Assembly (NCBI GenBank): GCA_023284085.1
Contig: JAKVHY010000001.1
Coordinates: forward strand, 368,983-432,982
DNA: 64,000 bases
From: Shewanella benthica
Lineage (GTDB): Bacteria; Pseudomonadota; Gammaproteobacteria; Enterobacterales; Shewanellaceae
Reading direction: 5' to 3'
Position 1 is the first letter of the stretch, and each line of letters begins with the position of its first letter. Under the pieces are notes generated by a model that saw only the letters and a program-made list of their open reading frames with translations, did not search any database and was not told the DNA's origin. Below, piece by piece: positions 9,753-19,126 of the stretch. The position numbers were made by a program, and so were the translations under genes.

Positions 9753-10607
9753 GTTAAATCTCCATATACGGCTATATAGGTTAAAACCTATTCCAATTAA
9801 TTATATATTTACTGCAAAAAAATATGTTTCTTAAGGGTTGCCCCCTCTTTTTACCTATTGACTTCCTAATTGAGATGGAGTCTAGAGTTAAAATTAATCA
9901 AGTAAATTGAATAAGCTGATTTTAGCTAACAAATTTATAATCGCAAGAGAATAATTCACACACATTAATTAAACTAGGTTGCACATTTGTAAAATTATAT
10001 AAATAAATCTAATGTTCCACGTAATAGTGATGCAGATGAATATCCCGCGCTAGTCACTCATAAACAAGAACTTACATTATGGTTACCAGAGTAACAAAAA
10101 GTCGATTTCTGACTGTTTTAACGATACAAATAAATACATTTATTCGGTCTTTTATTATTAAAAATAATAAACCTTTATAAACCACAAGAATAATAAACCC
10201 AAAGAAAAAGCTCATATTTCATTCGAAATCTGAATTTTGTAACGGGTAATTGACATGTCTGTTTATATAAATAGTTATCGTAACGAGAGATCTTAGATTA
10301 ATCTTGTAAGCCTTTGCCCATTTCTGTCTAAAGATAATATTTTGTATAAAATGAAAACTTCAATAATCAGATACTGATTACGATGCCTAAATTTTTTTGA
10401 CTCAGAAAAATAGAGTAAAACCACTATTAAATTTTAGGCTTATGGAGACTCGGTATTAGCGGTTCCTATTACCGGCATGATCTAATCAGATAAAGTCTGA
10501 TTAGATGGATTTACAAGGCACGCACTATGCGCTTATAGGTAACTGACAAGGAAAACTATAGAAAATAGTCTTTGTTTTGATGTTTAACTTGTATCAAAAA
10601 TATTGCC
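9753..10607. other. 855-bp AT-rich gene-free region upstream of the T6SS operon
   Basis: No open frame with a plausible start and ribosome site was found on either strand. The sequence is clearly more AT-rich than the flanking genes. It should hold the tssB promoter. It contains an imperfect hairpin (about 10450-10474) and a perfect inverted repeat (10480-10506), listed separately. No hcp or vgrG fragment was recognised. Confidence 0.6.
10480..10506. repeat. perfect 11-bp inverted repeat
   Basis: ATCTAATCAGA at 10480-10490 and TCTGATTAGAT at 10496-10506 are perfect inverted copies separated by 5 bases. There is no T-run directly after the stem on either strand, so it is not an obvious terminator. 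It lies about 100 bases below the end of the minus-strand gene at 10608 and could end that transcript or act as a protein-binding site. Confidence 0.7.
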
Positions 10608-10982
10608 TTATCTCTTCCTGCTTCCAGGTAAGGCTTTAGGTAAAGCGTTATTACAATATGGGTCGTGCTCTGCGTTATCTTTCACATTCTGATCGACATA
10701 CTTATAAAATCCCTCTTTGACCCGAGTCCATATCCCCGGCGAGAGATCGGCTCCCTGCGCTTGAATTAACCTTTCAAACAGATCCAGATCACAATGACTA
10801 GCATCGTAGGCCATCTTTAATGTCGCTGCTGACTCATCATATGAAACACTGTCGATACCAATAATCTGATCTATGCTAGAGACTAGCTTGTTTTTGTTAT
10901 CTGGTGTGATCCCTTCAAGCTTTAAATATCTGACGACTAAATTGGCCTCTTTTACGCCAAACCTATGGTCTAAATCAGTCAT
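10608..10982 (-). CDS. small HMA-fold-like protein of unknown function
   Basis: 124 residues, soluble, no signal peptide. Residues about 12-80 read as a beta-alpha-beta-beta-alpha-beta pattern (NLVVRYLKLEG, helix, IIGIDSVSYDESAATLKMAYD, helix) like a heavy-metal-associated ferredoxin-like domain, but the metal-binding CxxC is absent. The C-terminal third is charged and ends in a basic tail (PGSRKR). The ATG is preceded by GGGAAGG a few bases upstream, a good ribosome site. I do not recognise a function; the fold is inferred from the pattern only. It stands alone between the T6SS and the divergent efflux operon. Confidence 0.7.
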   Translation of the reverse strand: MTDLDHRFGVKEANLVVRYLKLEGITPDNKNKLVSSIDQIIGIDSVSYDESAATLKMAYDASHCDLDLFERLIQAQGADLSPGIWTRVKEGFYKYVDQNVKDNAEHDPYCNNALPKALPGSRKR

Positions 10983-11420
10983 AACCTTCCCTCGATTTCA
11001 ATATAAACAGAATTGAATGCTGTAATAAAATTCTGTTTATTCACTAGATAGCTGTGTTTAGTTAGCCAGTTCAGACTAACACTCAGGTATGAAGAGATAG
11101 TGATGTCGATCAAATTATGGTCGATAAATGGGCTACCCGTAGATAAGTTAACCATTTGCACATTTTATGTAAATGGAGATCAAGCGCGGAAATATAAAAA
11201 ACATCTTTGCTTACAATGGTTAAGGCGATACTTGATGGATTGTAAAATCCGCCACTCATTACGACATACAAATTTACACAATAGCCATGTAACATTGACA
11301 CGGATGATTTAACATATATAAGTTAAAAAAAGTCTTTCGCCTATGTATTAATTTGAACTAGCCATATAAGGCTGTTTTACAAAGAATATAAAATCCAAGC
11401 TTCAACAAGAGGAAGTGTTC
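10983..11420. other. divergent intergenic region, 438 bp
   Basis: Separates the HMA-like gene (minus) from the RND efflux operon (plus). Short overlapping frames on both strands (for example 10979-11161 minus and 11100-11312 plus) have no convincing ribosome sites or family resemblance. The region should hold two divergent promoters; no operator was identified. Confidence 0.5.
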
Positions 11421-12614
11421 GTGGCTACAAAAAAACAAATTATTTTGCCTATTGTCGTATTATCCCTCGGGATCGGTGGTTTCCTTGCTATGTCGGCACT
11501 GAAGCAGCCTCCCCAAGAGAAGGAAGCGGTAGACAATACGCCTTTAGTTGCCGTTAAGCAGGTTGAATTCAGCCCTATGACCTTTACCGTCAGCTCCTAC
11601 GGCGTGGTCAACGCCAAGTATGAAACTGAATTGGTTTCTCAAGTTAACGGCGAGATCATTTACCTGTCAGAAAGCTTCGTTCGTGGAGGATTCGTGAAGA
11701 AAGGCGACATTCTCGCTAAAATAGATCCCAGTGATTACGATGCCGATCTCATTGATGCAGAAGCCAACCTTGCCTCAGCAAGAGCAAGCTTAGTGCAGGA
11801 AAAAGCCTTCGGTAAGGTCGCCGAAGAAGAATGGAAACGCATTAAGGATGGGGTCCCCTCTGAGTTGAGTCTGCGTAAACCACAACTCGCCCACGAGATA
11901 GCCAAGCTTAAATCCACCGAAGCAGGCCTTAAACGTGCTTTGCGCAACGTCGAACGTACTGTGATCAAGGCGCCCTATGATGCCCTCATAGAGAGTCGAA
12001 CCATAGGATTAGGTTCCTATGTCAGCATGGGTACTCCCCTTGGCAAAGTCTTAAGTACCCATAAGGCCGAGATTCGTTTGCCTTTGGCAGATAAAGACAT
12101 CCAATACCTAATCAATAAAGGTAAACATGCTCAAGTGACTCTCGTTGCCGACCTGGGTGGCAAGCAGCAAGAGTGGAGCGGAATTATAGTGCGTAGCGAA
12201 GGCGTGGTCGATAAGCTTAGCCGCATGACCTATCTTGTCGCCGAAGTCATAGACCCTTATGGTATCGAGTCAAACAATAGCCAGCTCAGGTTTGGTACCT
12301 ATGTTACCGCCAACATTACAGGCACTCAGGCCGGAAATGTAACCGTGCTGCCGAGACACTTAGTCGTCAACGGACAAATTGCCGTACTCGATGATGATAA
12401 GAAGCTCACCTATAAAACCGTCAACATCATCCGTCAATTCGGTGCAGAAGTAGTGATATCTGAAGGTCTCGAACAAGGGATGAATGTGATCACCTCCGCG
12501 CTCGATTATCCTGTCGAAGGCATGCAGCTTGCGCTACCTCAAGACAAACTGCAGCAGCAAGACGATGACTCCGAAGAGTCTAAGACGCAGCTCGCCATGG
12601 AAGAGAAGGAATAA
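11421..12614 (+). CDS. RND efflux periplasmic adaptor (membrane fusion protein)
   Basis: About 397 residues. An N-terminal membrane anchor (IILPIVVLSLGIGGFLAMSAL) is followed by a lipoyl-type half-motif (VVNAKYETELVSQVNGEIIYL), an alpha-helical hairpin (DAEANLASARASLVQEKAF onwards), the second lipoyl half (VIKAPYDALIESRTIGLGSYV) and beta-barrel domains, as in HlyD/AcrA adaptors. I chose the GTG at 11421, because GAGGA at 11409-11413 gives a 7-base spacer; the upstream GTG at 11415 would be too close. The acidic C-terminus is unusual but harmless. The permease gene follows after 3 bases. Substrates cannot be told from sequence. Confidence 0.9.
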   Translation: MATKKQIILPIVVLSLGIGGFLAMSALKQPPQEKEAVDNTPLVAVKQVEFSPMTFTVSSYGVVNAKYETELVSQVNGEIIYLSESFVRGGFVKKGDILAKIDPSDYDADLIDAEANLASARASLVQEKAFGKVAEEEWKRIKDGVPSELSLRKPQLAHEIAKLKSTEAGLKRALRNVERTVIKAPYDALIESRTIGLGSYVSMGTPLGKVLSTHKAEIRLPLADKDIQYLINKGKHAQVTLVADLGGKQQEWSGIIVRSEGVVDKLSRMTYLVAEVIDPYGIESNNSQLRFGTYVTANITGTQAGNVTVLPRHLVVNGQIAVLDDDKKLTYKTVNIIRQFGAEVVISEGLEQGMNVITSALDYPVEGMQLALPQDKLQQQDDDSEESKTQLAMEEKE

Positions 12615-12617
12615 TCC

Positions 12618-15600
12618 ATGTCAGATACTAATCAAACATCTTCGCCTTCACCTAGCGAGCAAGAGATACAAACTGGCATCATAGCCTGGTTTGCCCGCAA
12701 CAGTGTCGCGGCTAACCTCTTGATGCTCATTATCATCTTAGGTGGTCTCTTGACCGCCGACACCATACGTAAGCAGTTTTTCCCTCAGATTGAGATCAAC
12801 TGGGTCGAGTTTAATGCCTTCTATCCCGGCGCTGCGCCTCAAGAAGTAGAGGAAGGCATCACCATAAAAGTTGAAGAGGCGCTGGAGAGTGTTCAGGGGC
12901 TCAAACGTGTGATCACCTATTCAAACCGAAACTCGGCCACTGGTTATTTTCGAATTGAAGATTCTTACAATCCACAAATCGTACTCGACGAGATAAAATC
13001 TGCCATCGATTCAATATCCAGTTTCCCCGATGGAATGGAAAGGCCTAAGGTCGAGCGCATTAAACTGCGTCAGGAAGTGCTCTATATGAGCTTGTACGGT
13101 GATATGACACCGAGACAACTCAAGGTACTTGGTGAAAAAATCCATGATGAGTTGATGCAACTTCCCTTGGTGAACATCACCGACTTCTACGGCGGTCTGG
13201 ATTATGAGATAGCCATAGAAGTAAGTAGAGACAGATTGCGGGAATTTGGGCTCACGTTCAATGATGTAGCCGCAGCCGTTCGCGGCTTCTCCCGTAACAT
13301 GTCGGCGGGTCAGATCCGCGCCGAGAACGGTTACATCAATCTTAGGATTCAAAACCAGGCCTACGTAGGTTACGAGTTCGAGAACCTGCCCTTAATTACC
13401 TTGCAAGACGGCACCAATGTGCTCTTGGGTGATATCGCCACCGTCATTGACGGTTTCGAAGAGGGCATTCAATATTCGAAGTTTAACGGTAAAAACTCGG
13501 TCACCTTCTTCATTGGGGCCGCAAACGATCAAAGCATGACAGATGTGGCCGAGGTGGTTAAAGCCTATGTGGCCAAGAAACAGCAAGTGCTACCGGACGG
13601 GCTTAAGCTAGAGACCTGGGTAGACATGACCTATTATCTGGAAGGCCGTTTAGACCTCATGTTAGATAGCATGAAAACCGGTGCGGTGCTGGTTTTCCTT
13701 ATGTTAGCCTTGTTCCTGCGAGTGCGTCTGGCATTTTGGGTCATGATGGGTCTGCCGGTTTGTTTCCTCGGCACTCTACTCTTCATGCCAATGCCGATGA
13801 TCGATGTCACAGTGAATGTGATCAGCCTGTTCGCCTTCATCCTGGTTTTGGGTATCGTGGTGGATGATGCCATCGTCATGGGTGAGAGTGCCCATGATGA
13901 GTGTGAGCAGAATGGCCAGAGTCTGGAAAATGTCATCCGTGGTGTAAAACGTGTCGCTATGCCAGCAACATTCGGTGTACTGACCACCATAGCGGCATTT
14001 TTACCTCTGACTCTTGGTGACGGTCCCTCCTCTGCTTTCGGTAAAGCCATAGGCTATATCGTGATCTTGTGTCTGATATTTTCACTGGTCGAGTCTAAGC
14101 TCATCTTGCCATCGCATTTGGCCAGAATGAAACCTAGAACCAAGGTTAAACCAGGCTCTAAAAATCCTTTGGATTGGTTACGTAATGGCGTGAACTTTAT
14201 TCAAGGTAAGGTCGATAAGGGTCTACAGTATTTTATTCAGAATATATACCGCCCGGCGCTCACCTGCGCAGTTAAGTATCGCTATACGGTTATCATGCTG
14301 TTTATCAGTTTCATACTGATCTGTGCAGGGCTATACGCCGGTGGCATGATCCGCTTCATCGGACAGCCCAAGATCCCCCATGACTTTCCTCGAATTACCT
14401 TCGAAATGAACGTGGACTCCTCTGAGAAAGCGACCTTATCTGCAGCACTGGCCATCGAAAAGGCCATCTATGACGTAGATAAGCAACTGGAAGCGCAATA
14501 TGGTCAAGGCATGATCTCAGACATGCAGGTCGATCTTAAGGGACGTACTTCGGCAGAAGTCATGACCAAGCTGGTGGATCCCGAGCTTAGGCCCTTAGAT
14601 ACCTTCGAGCTTGCTGAGCTATGGCGTCAAGCCATGCCCCTCATACCGGGAATGAAGTCATTCGAAATTCAGGATAACTTGTTCGGTGGTGGTCGTGACG
14701 ATGGTGACATCAGTTTTCGTCTGGAAGGAAAAGATGAGCAACAATTGATTGCCGCCTCGAATGAACTCAAGGCTAAGCTTAACTCCCTCAAAGGTGTCGG
14801 TGATGTCAACGACAGTCGTCAATCCAGTGCTAAAGAGGTGCAGTTTAAACTCAAGCCTCAGGCCTATGGTCTGGGTCTCACCTTAGCCGACATAGCCTCT
14901 CAGGTGGGTAACAGCTTCTATGGCTTAGAAGCCCAGCGTATCTTGAGACATGGCTCAGAAATAAAGGTGATGCTGCGCTATCCAGAAAGAGAGCGTAACT
15001 CTATTGCTCAGGTCAGCGAAGTATTGATTGTTACCCCACAAGGTGCCGAAGTGCCACTATCGGAAGTGGTCAGTATCACAGTGACTCAAGGGGTCAATGG
15101 TATACGTCGTGAAAACGGTAACCGTACCATCAATGTCTGGGCCTCTGTGGATGCCGATCAAGCCGAGCCCTTCAAGCTGGCTCAAGACATTCGTGATAAC
15201 TTTATGCCCCAGTTGCTAAAGAAATATCCGCGAGTACAGAGTGAAGTGTCTGGAAATATCCAGGAGCAGATGGACAGCGCTAAGACTCAGCTAAGAGACT
15301 TCATCATCTCCATGTTGATCATCTATAGCCTGTTGGCCATCCCCCTGAAGTCATATTCGCAGCCTATCATGATCATGGCCGTTATTCCCTTCGGCGTCAT
15401 AGGCTCAGTGCTCGGTCATATGATCATGGGTATCGACTTAAGCGCCCTTTCCCTATTCGGCATCATAGCCGCAGCGGGTGTCGTGGTGAATGACTCCTTG
15501 GTGATGGTTGATTACATCAACAAGTCCCGTGAGGCGGGTATTGCGATGAAGACGGCGGTACTAGAGGCGGGTTGTAGACGTTTCAGGGCCATCATGTTGA

Positions 15601-15839
15601 CCTCGCTGACCACCTTCATCGGCTTGATGCCCATCATGACAGAAACCAGCATGCAAGCTAAGATGGTGATCCCTATGGCGACCTCCCTCGCCTTTGGTGT
15701 CCTGTTTGCCACTGTGGTCACTCTGATGCTGATCCCATGCTTGTATCTCGCTATCGAAGATATCAAAAAGCTAGTCGGCAGCAAGTCACGAGCCCAACAT
15801 GACGATGATCACGCCATGGAGCCTGAGCTTATCAAATAA
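12618..15839 (+). CDS. RND efflux permease (AcrB/CzcA superfamily)
   Basis: 1073 residues with the RND layout: a first membrane helix near residues 30-50, a large periplasmic loop, a block of helices, a second loop, and a second block near the C-terminus. The helix-4 proton-relay motif is present (LGIVVDDAIVMGES, with two Asp). The N-terminal segment FPQIEINWVEFNAFYPGAAPQEVE is typical of the family. It works with the adaptor directly upstream; the outer-membrane channel (TolC) must come from elsewhere. A strong terminator lies 30 bases downstream, so this is a two-gene operon. It resembles the hydrophobe/amphiphile branch more than metal exporters, but that is not certain. Confidence 0.93.
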   Translation: MSDTNQTSSPSPSEQEIQTGIIAWFARNSVAANLLMLIIILGGLLTADTIRKQFFPQIEINWVEFNAFYPGAAPQEVEEGITIKVEEALESVQGLKRVITYSNRNSATGYFRIEDSYNPQIVLDEIKSAIDSISSFPDGMERPKVERIKLRQEVLYMSLYGDMTPRQLKVLGEKIHDELMQLPLVNITDFYGGLDYEIAIEVSRDRLREFGLTFNDVAAAVRGFSRNMSAGQIRAENGYINLRIQNQAYVGYEFENLPLITLQDGTNVLLGDIATVIDGFEEGIQYSKFNGKNSVTFFIGAANDQSMTDVAEVVKAYVAKKQQVLPDGLKLETWVDMTYYLEGRLDLMLDSMKTGAVLVFLMLALFLRVRLAFWVMMGLPVCFLGTLLFMPMPMIDVTVNVISLFAFILVLGIVVDDAIVMGESAHDECEQNGQSLENVIRGVKRVAMPATFGVLTTIAAFLPLTLGDGPSSAFGKAIGYIVILCLIFSLVESKLILPSHLARMKPRTKVKPGSKNPLDWLRNGVNFIQGKVDKGLQYFIQNIYRPALTCAVKYRYTVIMLFISFILICAGLYAGGMIRFIGQPKIPHDFPRITFEMNVDSSEKATLSAALAIEKAIYDVDKQLEAQYGQGMISDMQVDLKGRTSAEVMTKLVDPELRPLDTFELAELWRQAMPLIPGMKSFEIQDNLFGGGRDDGDISFRLEGKDEQQLIAASNELKAKLNSLKGVGDVNDSRQSSAKEVQFKLKPQAYGLGLTLADIASQVGNSFYGLEAQRILRHGSEIKVMLRYPERERNSIAQVSEVLIVTPQGAEVPLSEVVSITVTQGVNGIRRENGNRTINVWASVDADQAEPFKLAQDIRDNFMPQLLKKYPRVQSEVSGNIQEQMDSAKTQLRDFIISMLIIYSLLAIPLKSYSQPIMIMAVIPFGVIGSVLGHMIMGIDLSALSLFGIIAAAGVVVNDSLVMVDYINKSREAGIAMKTAVLEAGCRRFRAIMLTSLTTFIGLMPIMTETSMQAKMVIPMATSLAFGVLFATVVTLMLIPCLYLAIEDIKKLVGSKSRAQHDDDHAMEPELIK

Positions 15840-15867
15840 CGCTTTGACAAGGCTAAAACTTCAGTAT

Positions 15868-15903
15868 AAAAAAACCACTCTGTAATAGAGTGGTTTTTTT
15901 TTA
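15868..15903 (+). terminator. Rho-independent terminator after the RND operon
   Basis: AAAAAACCACTCT, a 5-base loop, AGAGTGGTTTTTTTTT: a near-perfect A/T-flanked stem with a long T-run on the plus strand. Confidence 0.95.
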
Positions 15904-16089
15904 TAGGAAAATTTTTATAAAAACAAAGTGCGAGATTAACGTGCTGATAAATAGGATAAAATCCCCCACGAGGGACCATACGTCAAATAGCAATAAAAAA
16001 GACTGTAAGAAGTAACACACTTTTTCATTTTAAATATTGAGTGTGATCTTTGCCACGTTTAAGCATTAGCAATATCGCTATATTCGCAT

Positions 16090-16270
16090 CGACTTAAGGG
16101 CGTTAATTTAACTTAATCGGGAACGTGGTTAGACTCCACGGCTGTACCTGCAACTGTAAACAGAGCGAAACATTATTACCACTGGTGTTACCGGGAAGGA
16201 ATGTTTCTAGATGCTGTGAGCCAGGAAACCGACCCTGAAGAACTATTGACTCAAGCGGGTTTCTTGAGCA
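16090..16270 (+). promoter_or_regulatory. cobalamin (AdoCbl) riboswitch
   Basis: The conserved core elements are in order: AATCGGGAACGTGG near 16114, CCACGGCTGTACCTGCAACTGT after it, and the B12 box AGCCAGGAAACCGACCC at 16219-16235. These are the signatures of the AdoCbl-binding aptamer. A CTCAAG/CTTGAG hairpin (16250-16268) follows. The element lies 150 bases upstream of btuB and should repress the uptake/salvage operon when cobalamin is plentiful. The boundaries are approximate, and the switching mode (translation or termination) was not resolved; no clear terminator T-run was seen before btuB. Confidence 0.93.
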
Positions 16271-16419
16271 AGTAGACGATGCAGGTGTCTGGGTTTTCCC
16301 AAAACTTAATATTTCACACCTCTATTATCTATTCGTCATAAGGATGAGTCTTTCAAAAAAAGACTTAACCACGACGCAATTTCCCGCAAATTTCAAACTC
16401 AAATACTTTAAGGCTAATC

Positions 16420-18255
16420 ATGAGTTTTAAACTGCGACTCTCTGTATTAACAATCGCTATATGCCAAACATTTACCGCATCTGCGGCCGTCCCCGCCAAC
16501 CCGGAAATTGAGACAATAACGGTCACTGGGGACAGGTTTGACACTACGCCAGATCAACAACTCACCGTTATCAATACCATAGAAAGAGAAGAGATAGCCA
16601 GACTCAGCCCTAAGTCTGTTGTCGATCTGTTAGAAACCTTACCGGGAGTAAGCGTTACCCGTAACGGCGGCGCCGGACAGTCGGCATCCATAAGCATGCG
16701 CGGTACGAACTCCAGCCATGTATTGGTACTGGTCGATGGTGTGCGTATAGGCTCTGCCACTTTAGGAGCCGTTAGCTTTAATGCCCTGTCTCCCGAGAAT
16801 ATCGAACGAATTGAGGTGGTAAAAGGGCCCAGAGCCGCGATATGGGGCAGCGATGCCATTGGTGGGGTTATCCAGATATTTACCCGTAAACTCGAAGGCG
16901 GAGAATGGTTTGCATCTGCCGAATACGGCAGTGATGCATATATGCGCGCGAGTGCCGGTGTTGGAGTCAGCCACGGCGACGGACACACCAGCATTTCCGT
17001 TAACCGTGAGCAAAGCGATGGTTATGACGTAAAGAACGACGGCGAAGATGACGATGATGGTTACGATCGCATTGGAGTGAGCATCAAGGGCCAACAACAG
17101 CTCAACCTAGAATGGACACTGAACTGGACCGGGCAACTGGAGAGTGGTAACTACGAATATGACAATAGTTGGGCCAATGAGGCCGACTATGATAACTACC
17201 TGTTTAATGTGGCAGCCCAATATCAAAATGACAAGCTAACGAGTAAATTGGCTCTAGGACAATCACGCGACCAGAACGAGAACTTTCGCGCTGATGACCC
17301 TAACCTAGGCACCTCTTTATATGAAACGTTCCGAAATCAGATCAACTGGAGCAACCGCTACTCTGCCACCGATGATTTGACCTTCATCGGTGGTGTCGAC
17401 TGGTCTAAGGAATCTATCGAGGGTGATTATGCCGTCGACGAGCGCGATCTGCTTGGAGTCTATGGGCTAGCGCGCTACCAAATTGGCAAACTCTTGATGG
17501 AAGGGGTTATTCGCTACGACGATGTTGAAAATATCGATAGCGAAACCACATACAACGCCAGCCTGGCCTATCAATTGAGTGAGCAGTGGCGTGTTACTAC
17601 CAGTGCTGGTTCAGGCTTCAAGACTCCTAGTTTCAATGACCTCTACTGGCCAGGCTCAGGTAATCCGGATCTGGTATCGGAGACATCGGAAAATCTGGAC
17701 CTTACCATCAGCTATAACGGCGAGAACCTGCGTGGTTACCTCAGTGTGTTCCAAAACAAGATTGATAACATGATCCAGTGGGCACCTACCGGTGAGATGG
17801 ACGATTATGGCTACGACATCTGGAAACCGGCCAATATTAAAGATGCTGAGATAACCGGAGTCGAACTATTCCTTAACTACAGCACCTGGGATATTGAACA
17901 TCAGCTGGGTTACAGCTACATCGACGCCGTCGATGGAGAAACCGATGAGCAGCTTATTGGTCGCAGTGAGCATGAGTTCGATTATGTAATCAGCTACGCC
18001 TGGTCTGAGTTCGACGTGCTGGTTAATTATCACTATCAGGGCGAGCGTAACGCCGGTGATTATAACTATGACGGCATCACCGACTTTCTGGACCCCTATC
18101 ACCAGATTGATCTGAGTATCGGTTATAAACTGGCCGATGCATGGCAACTTAGACTCAAGGCCAATAACCTGCTCGATGAAGAGATCATCTCAGATCGAAA
18201 CTACTTCAGTCCCGGCCGGCAACTCTTCTTAAGCGTAAGTTACCAAGCTTTTTAA
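16420..18255 (+). CDS. btuB: BtuB, TonB-dependent cobalamin receptor
   Basis: 611 residues. A signal peptide (to about SASA, residue 22) is followed by a TonB box (IETITVTG) at the mature N-terminus. The plug domain contains NGGAGQSASISMRGTNSSHVLVLVDGVRIG and IERIEVVKGPRAAIWGSDAIGGVIQI, both typical of BtuB. Acidic loops rich in Asp (about residues 200-215) may bind calcium, as in E. coli BtuB. The barrel ends in an aromatic residue (SVSYQAF). AAGG 6 bases before the ATG is the ribosome site. It is the first gene after the cobalamin riboswitch, which strongly supports a corrinoid substrate. Confidence 0.94.
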   Translation: MSFKLRLSVLTIAICQTFTASAAVPANPEIETITVTGDRFDTTPDQQLTVINTIEREEIARLSPKSVVDLLETLPGVSVTRNGGAGQSASISMRGTNSSHVLVLVDGVRIGSATLGAVSFNALSPENIERIEVVKGPRAAIWGSDAIGGVIQIFTRKLEGGEWFASAEYGSDAYMRASAGVGVSHGDGHTSISVNREQSDGYDVKNDGEDDDDGYDRIGVSIKGQQQLNLEWTLNWTGQLESGNYEYDNSWANEADYDNYLFNVAAQYQNDKLTSKLALGQSRDQNENFRADDPNLGTSLYETFRNQINWSNRYSATDDLTFIGGVDWSKESIEGDYAVDERDLLGVYGLARYQIGKLLMEGVIRYDDVENIDSETTYNASLAYQLSEQWRVTTSAGSGFKTPSFNDLYWPGSGNPDLVSETSENLDLTISYNGENLRGYLSVFQNKIDNMIQWAPTGEMDDYGYDIWKPANIKDAEITGVELFLNYSTWDIEHQLGYSYIDAVDGETDEQLIGRSEHEFDYVISYAWSEFDVLVNYHYQGERNAGDYNYDGITDFLDPYHQIDLSIGYKLADAWQLRLKANNLLDEEIISDRNYFSPGRQLFLSVSYQAF

Positions 18256-18313
18256 CCTTAGATAGCAGCAAATTGCGTCGGCATTGTCGGCGCAACATTG
18301 GATACCCCCAGTA

Positions 18314-19126
18314 ATGCCAACAAAATTTCAGTCAAATGCTCACATGGAAGTTAATCACCTTAGCTGGGCGACTTCATCTAAGAAGGTGCTAGATGACTTA
18401 AGCTTCACCATAGAAAGAGGCGACTTTATCGGCATCTTAGGACCCAATGGTGTAGGAAAGTCCTCATTATTACGGTGCATGTATCAATACATGACACCCG
18501 ATAGTGGGGATATCTTCCTCAATAATCAAAATATAACATCCATTTCACAGCGAGATTTTGCCTCAAAAGTCGCGGTGGTGCTACAACATACGCCGGTCGG
18601 CTTTTCGATGACGGCAAGACAGTTACTGGCAACCGGATTGATAAACCAGCAGAAATGGTGGCAAAGTATCAATCATGGCGCAGAAAAAATCGAGATTGAC
18701 CGCGTCTTATCACTGGTAAACCTAGCAGATAAAGCCGAGCAAGTATTTGAGTCGCTATCAGGCGGTGAACAGCAACGTCTCCTTATCGCCAGGGCGTTAC
18801 TACAAAAACCGGAGATTCTATTACTCGATGAGCCAACCAATCATCTCGATGTTGGTTATCAGGTAGAGATCTTAAAACTAATAAAAAGCCTAGAGATCAC
18901 TGTCGTGGCAAGCATTCACGATCTTAATCTGGCCAGTGCATTTTGCGATAAACTCCTTTTGCTCAGAGAGGGAAAGCTGATTAAAAGTGGCACGCCTGCA
19001 CAGGTGTTAACCCCCGCCAGCATTGAAAATATTTATGGTATTAAGACTGACGTTGATAAGCATCCTCAGGGCTCGCATCCTAGGGTCACCTATCACTTTG
19101 ATGGGGGGCGTCATGCGGCTATTTAA
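18314..19126 (+). CDS. btuD: BtuD-like ABC ATPase for cobalamin import
   Basis: About 270 residues. Walker A is GPNGVGKSS, the ABC signature is LSGGEQQR, Walker B is ILLLDEPTNHLD and the switch His is in ASIHDLN, so the ATPase is complete and of the FecE/BtuD importer type. The frame is open upstream to a TTG at 18284, but there is no ribosome site; the ATG at 18314 is taken, and one at 18344 is also possible. It overlaps btuC by 14 bases. With BtuC and BtuF it should form the BtuCDF importer. Confidence 0.9.
   Translation: MPTKFQSNAHMEVNHLSWATSSKKVLDDLSFTIERGDFIGILGPNGVGKSSLLRCMYQYMTPDSGDIFLNNQNITSISQRDFASKVAVVLQHTPVGFSMTARQLLATGLINQQKWWQSINHGAEKIEIDRVLSLVNLADKAEQVFESLSGGEQQRLLIARALLQKPEILLLDEPTNHLDVGYQVEILKLIKSLEITVVASIHDLNLASAFCDKLLLLREGKLIKSGTPAQVLTPASIENIYGIKTDVDKHPQGSHPRVTYHFDGGRHAAI

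Noticed and set aside
10517..10530. Sigma-54-like promoter (GG, ten bases, GC) on the plus strand
   Set aside because: The -12 half is poor and it points towards the end of a minus-strand gene, with no plus-strand gene for 900 bases.
10979..11161. 60-codon minus-strand frame upstream of the HMA-like gene
   Set aside because: No ribosome site, no family resemblance, and overlapping frames on the other strand; looks like chance in AT-rich DNA.
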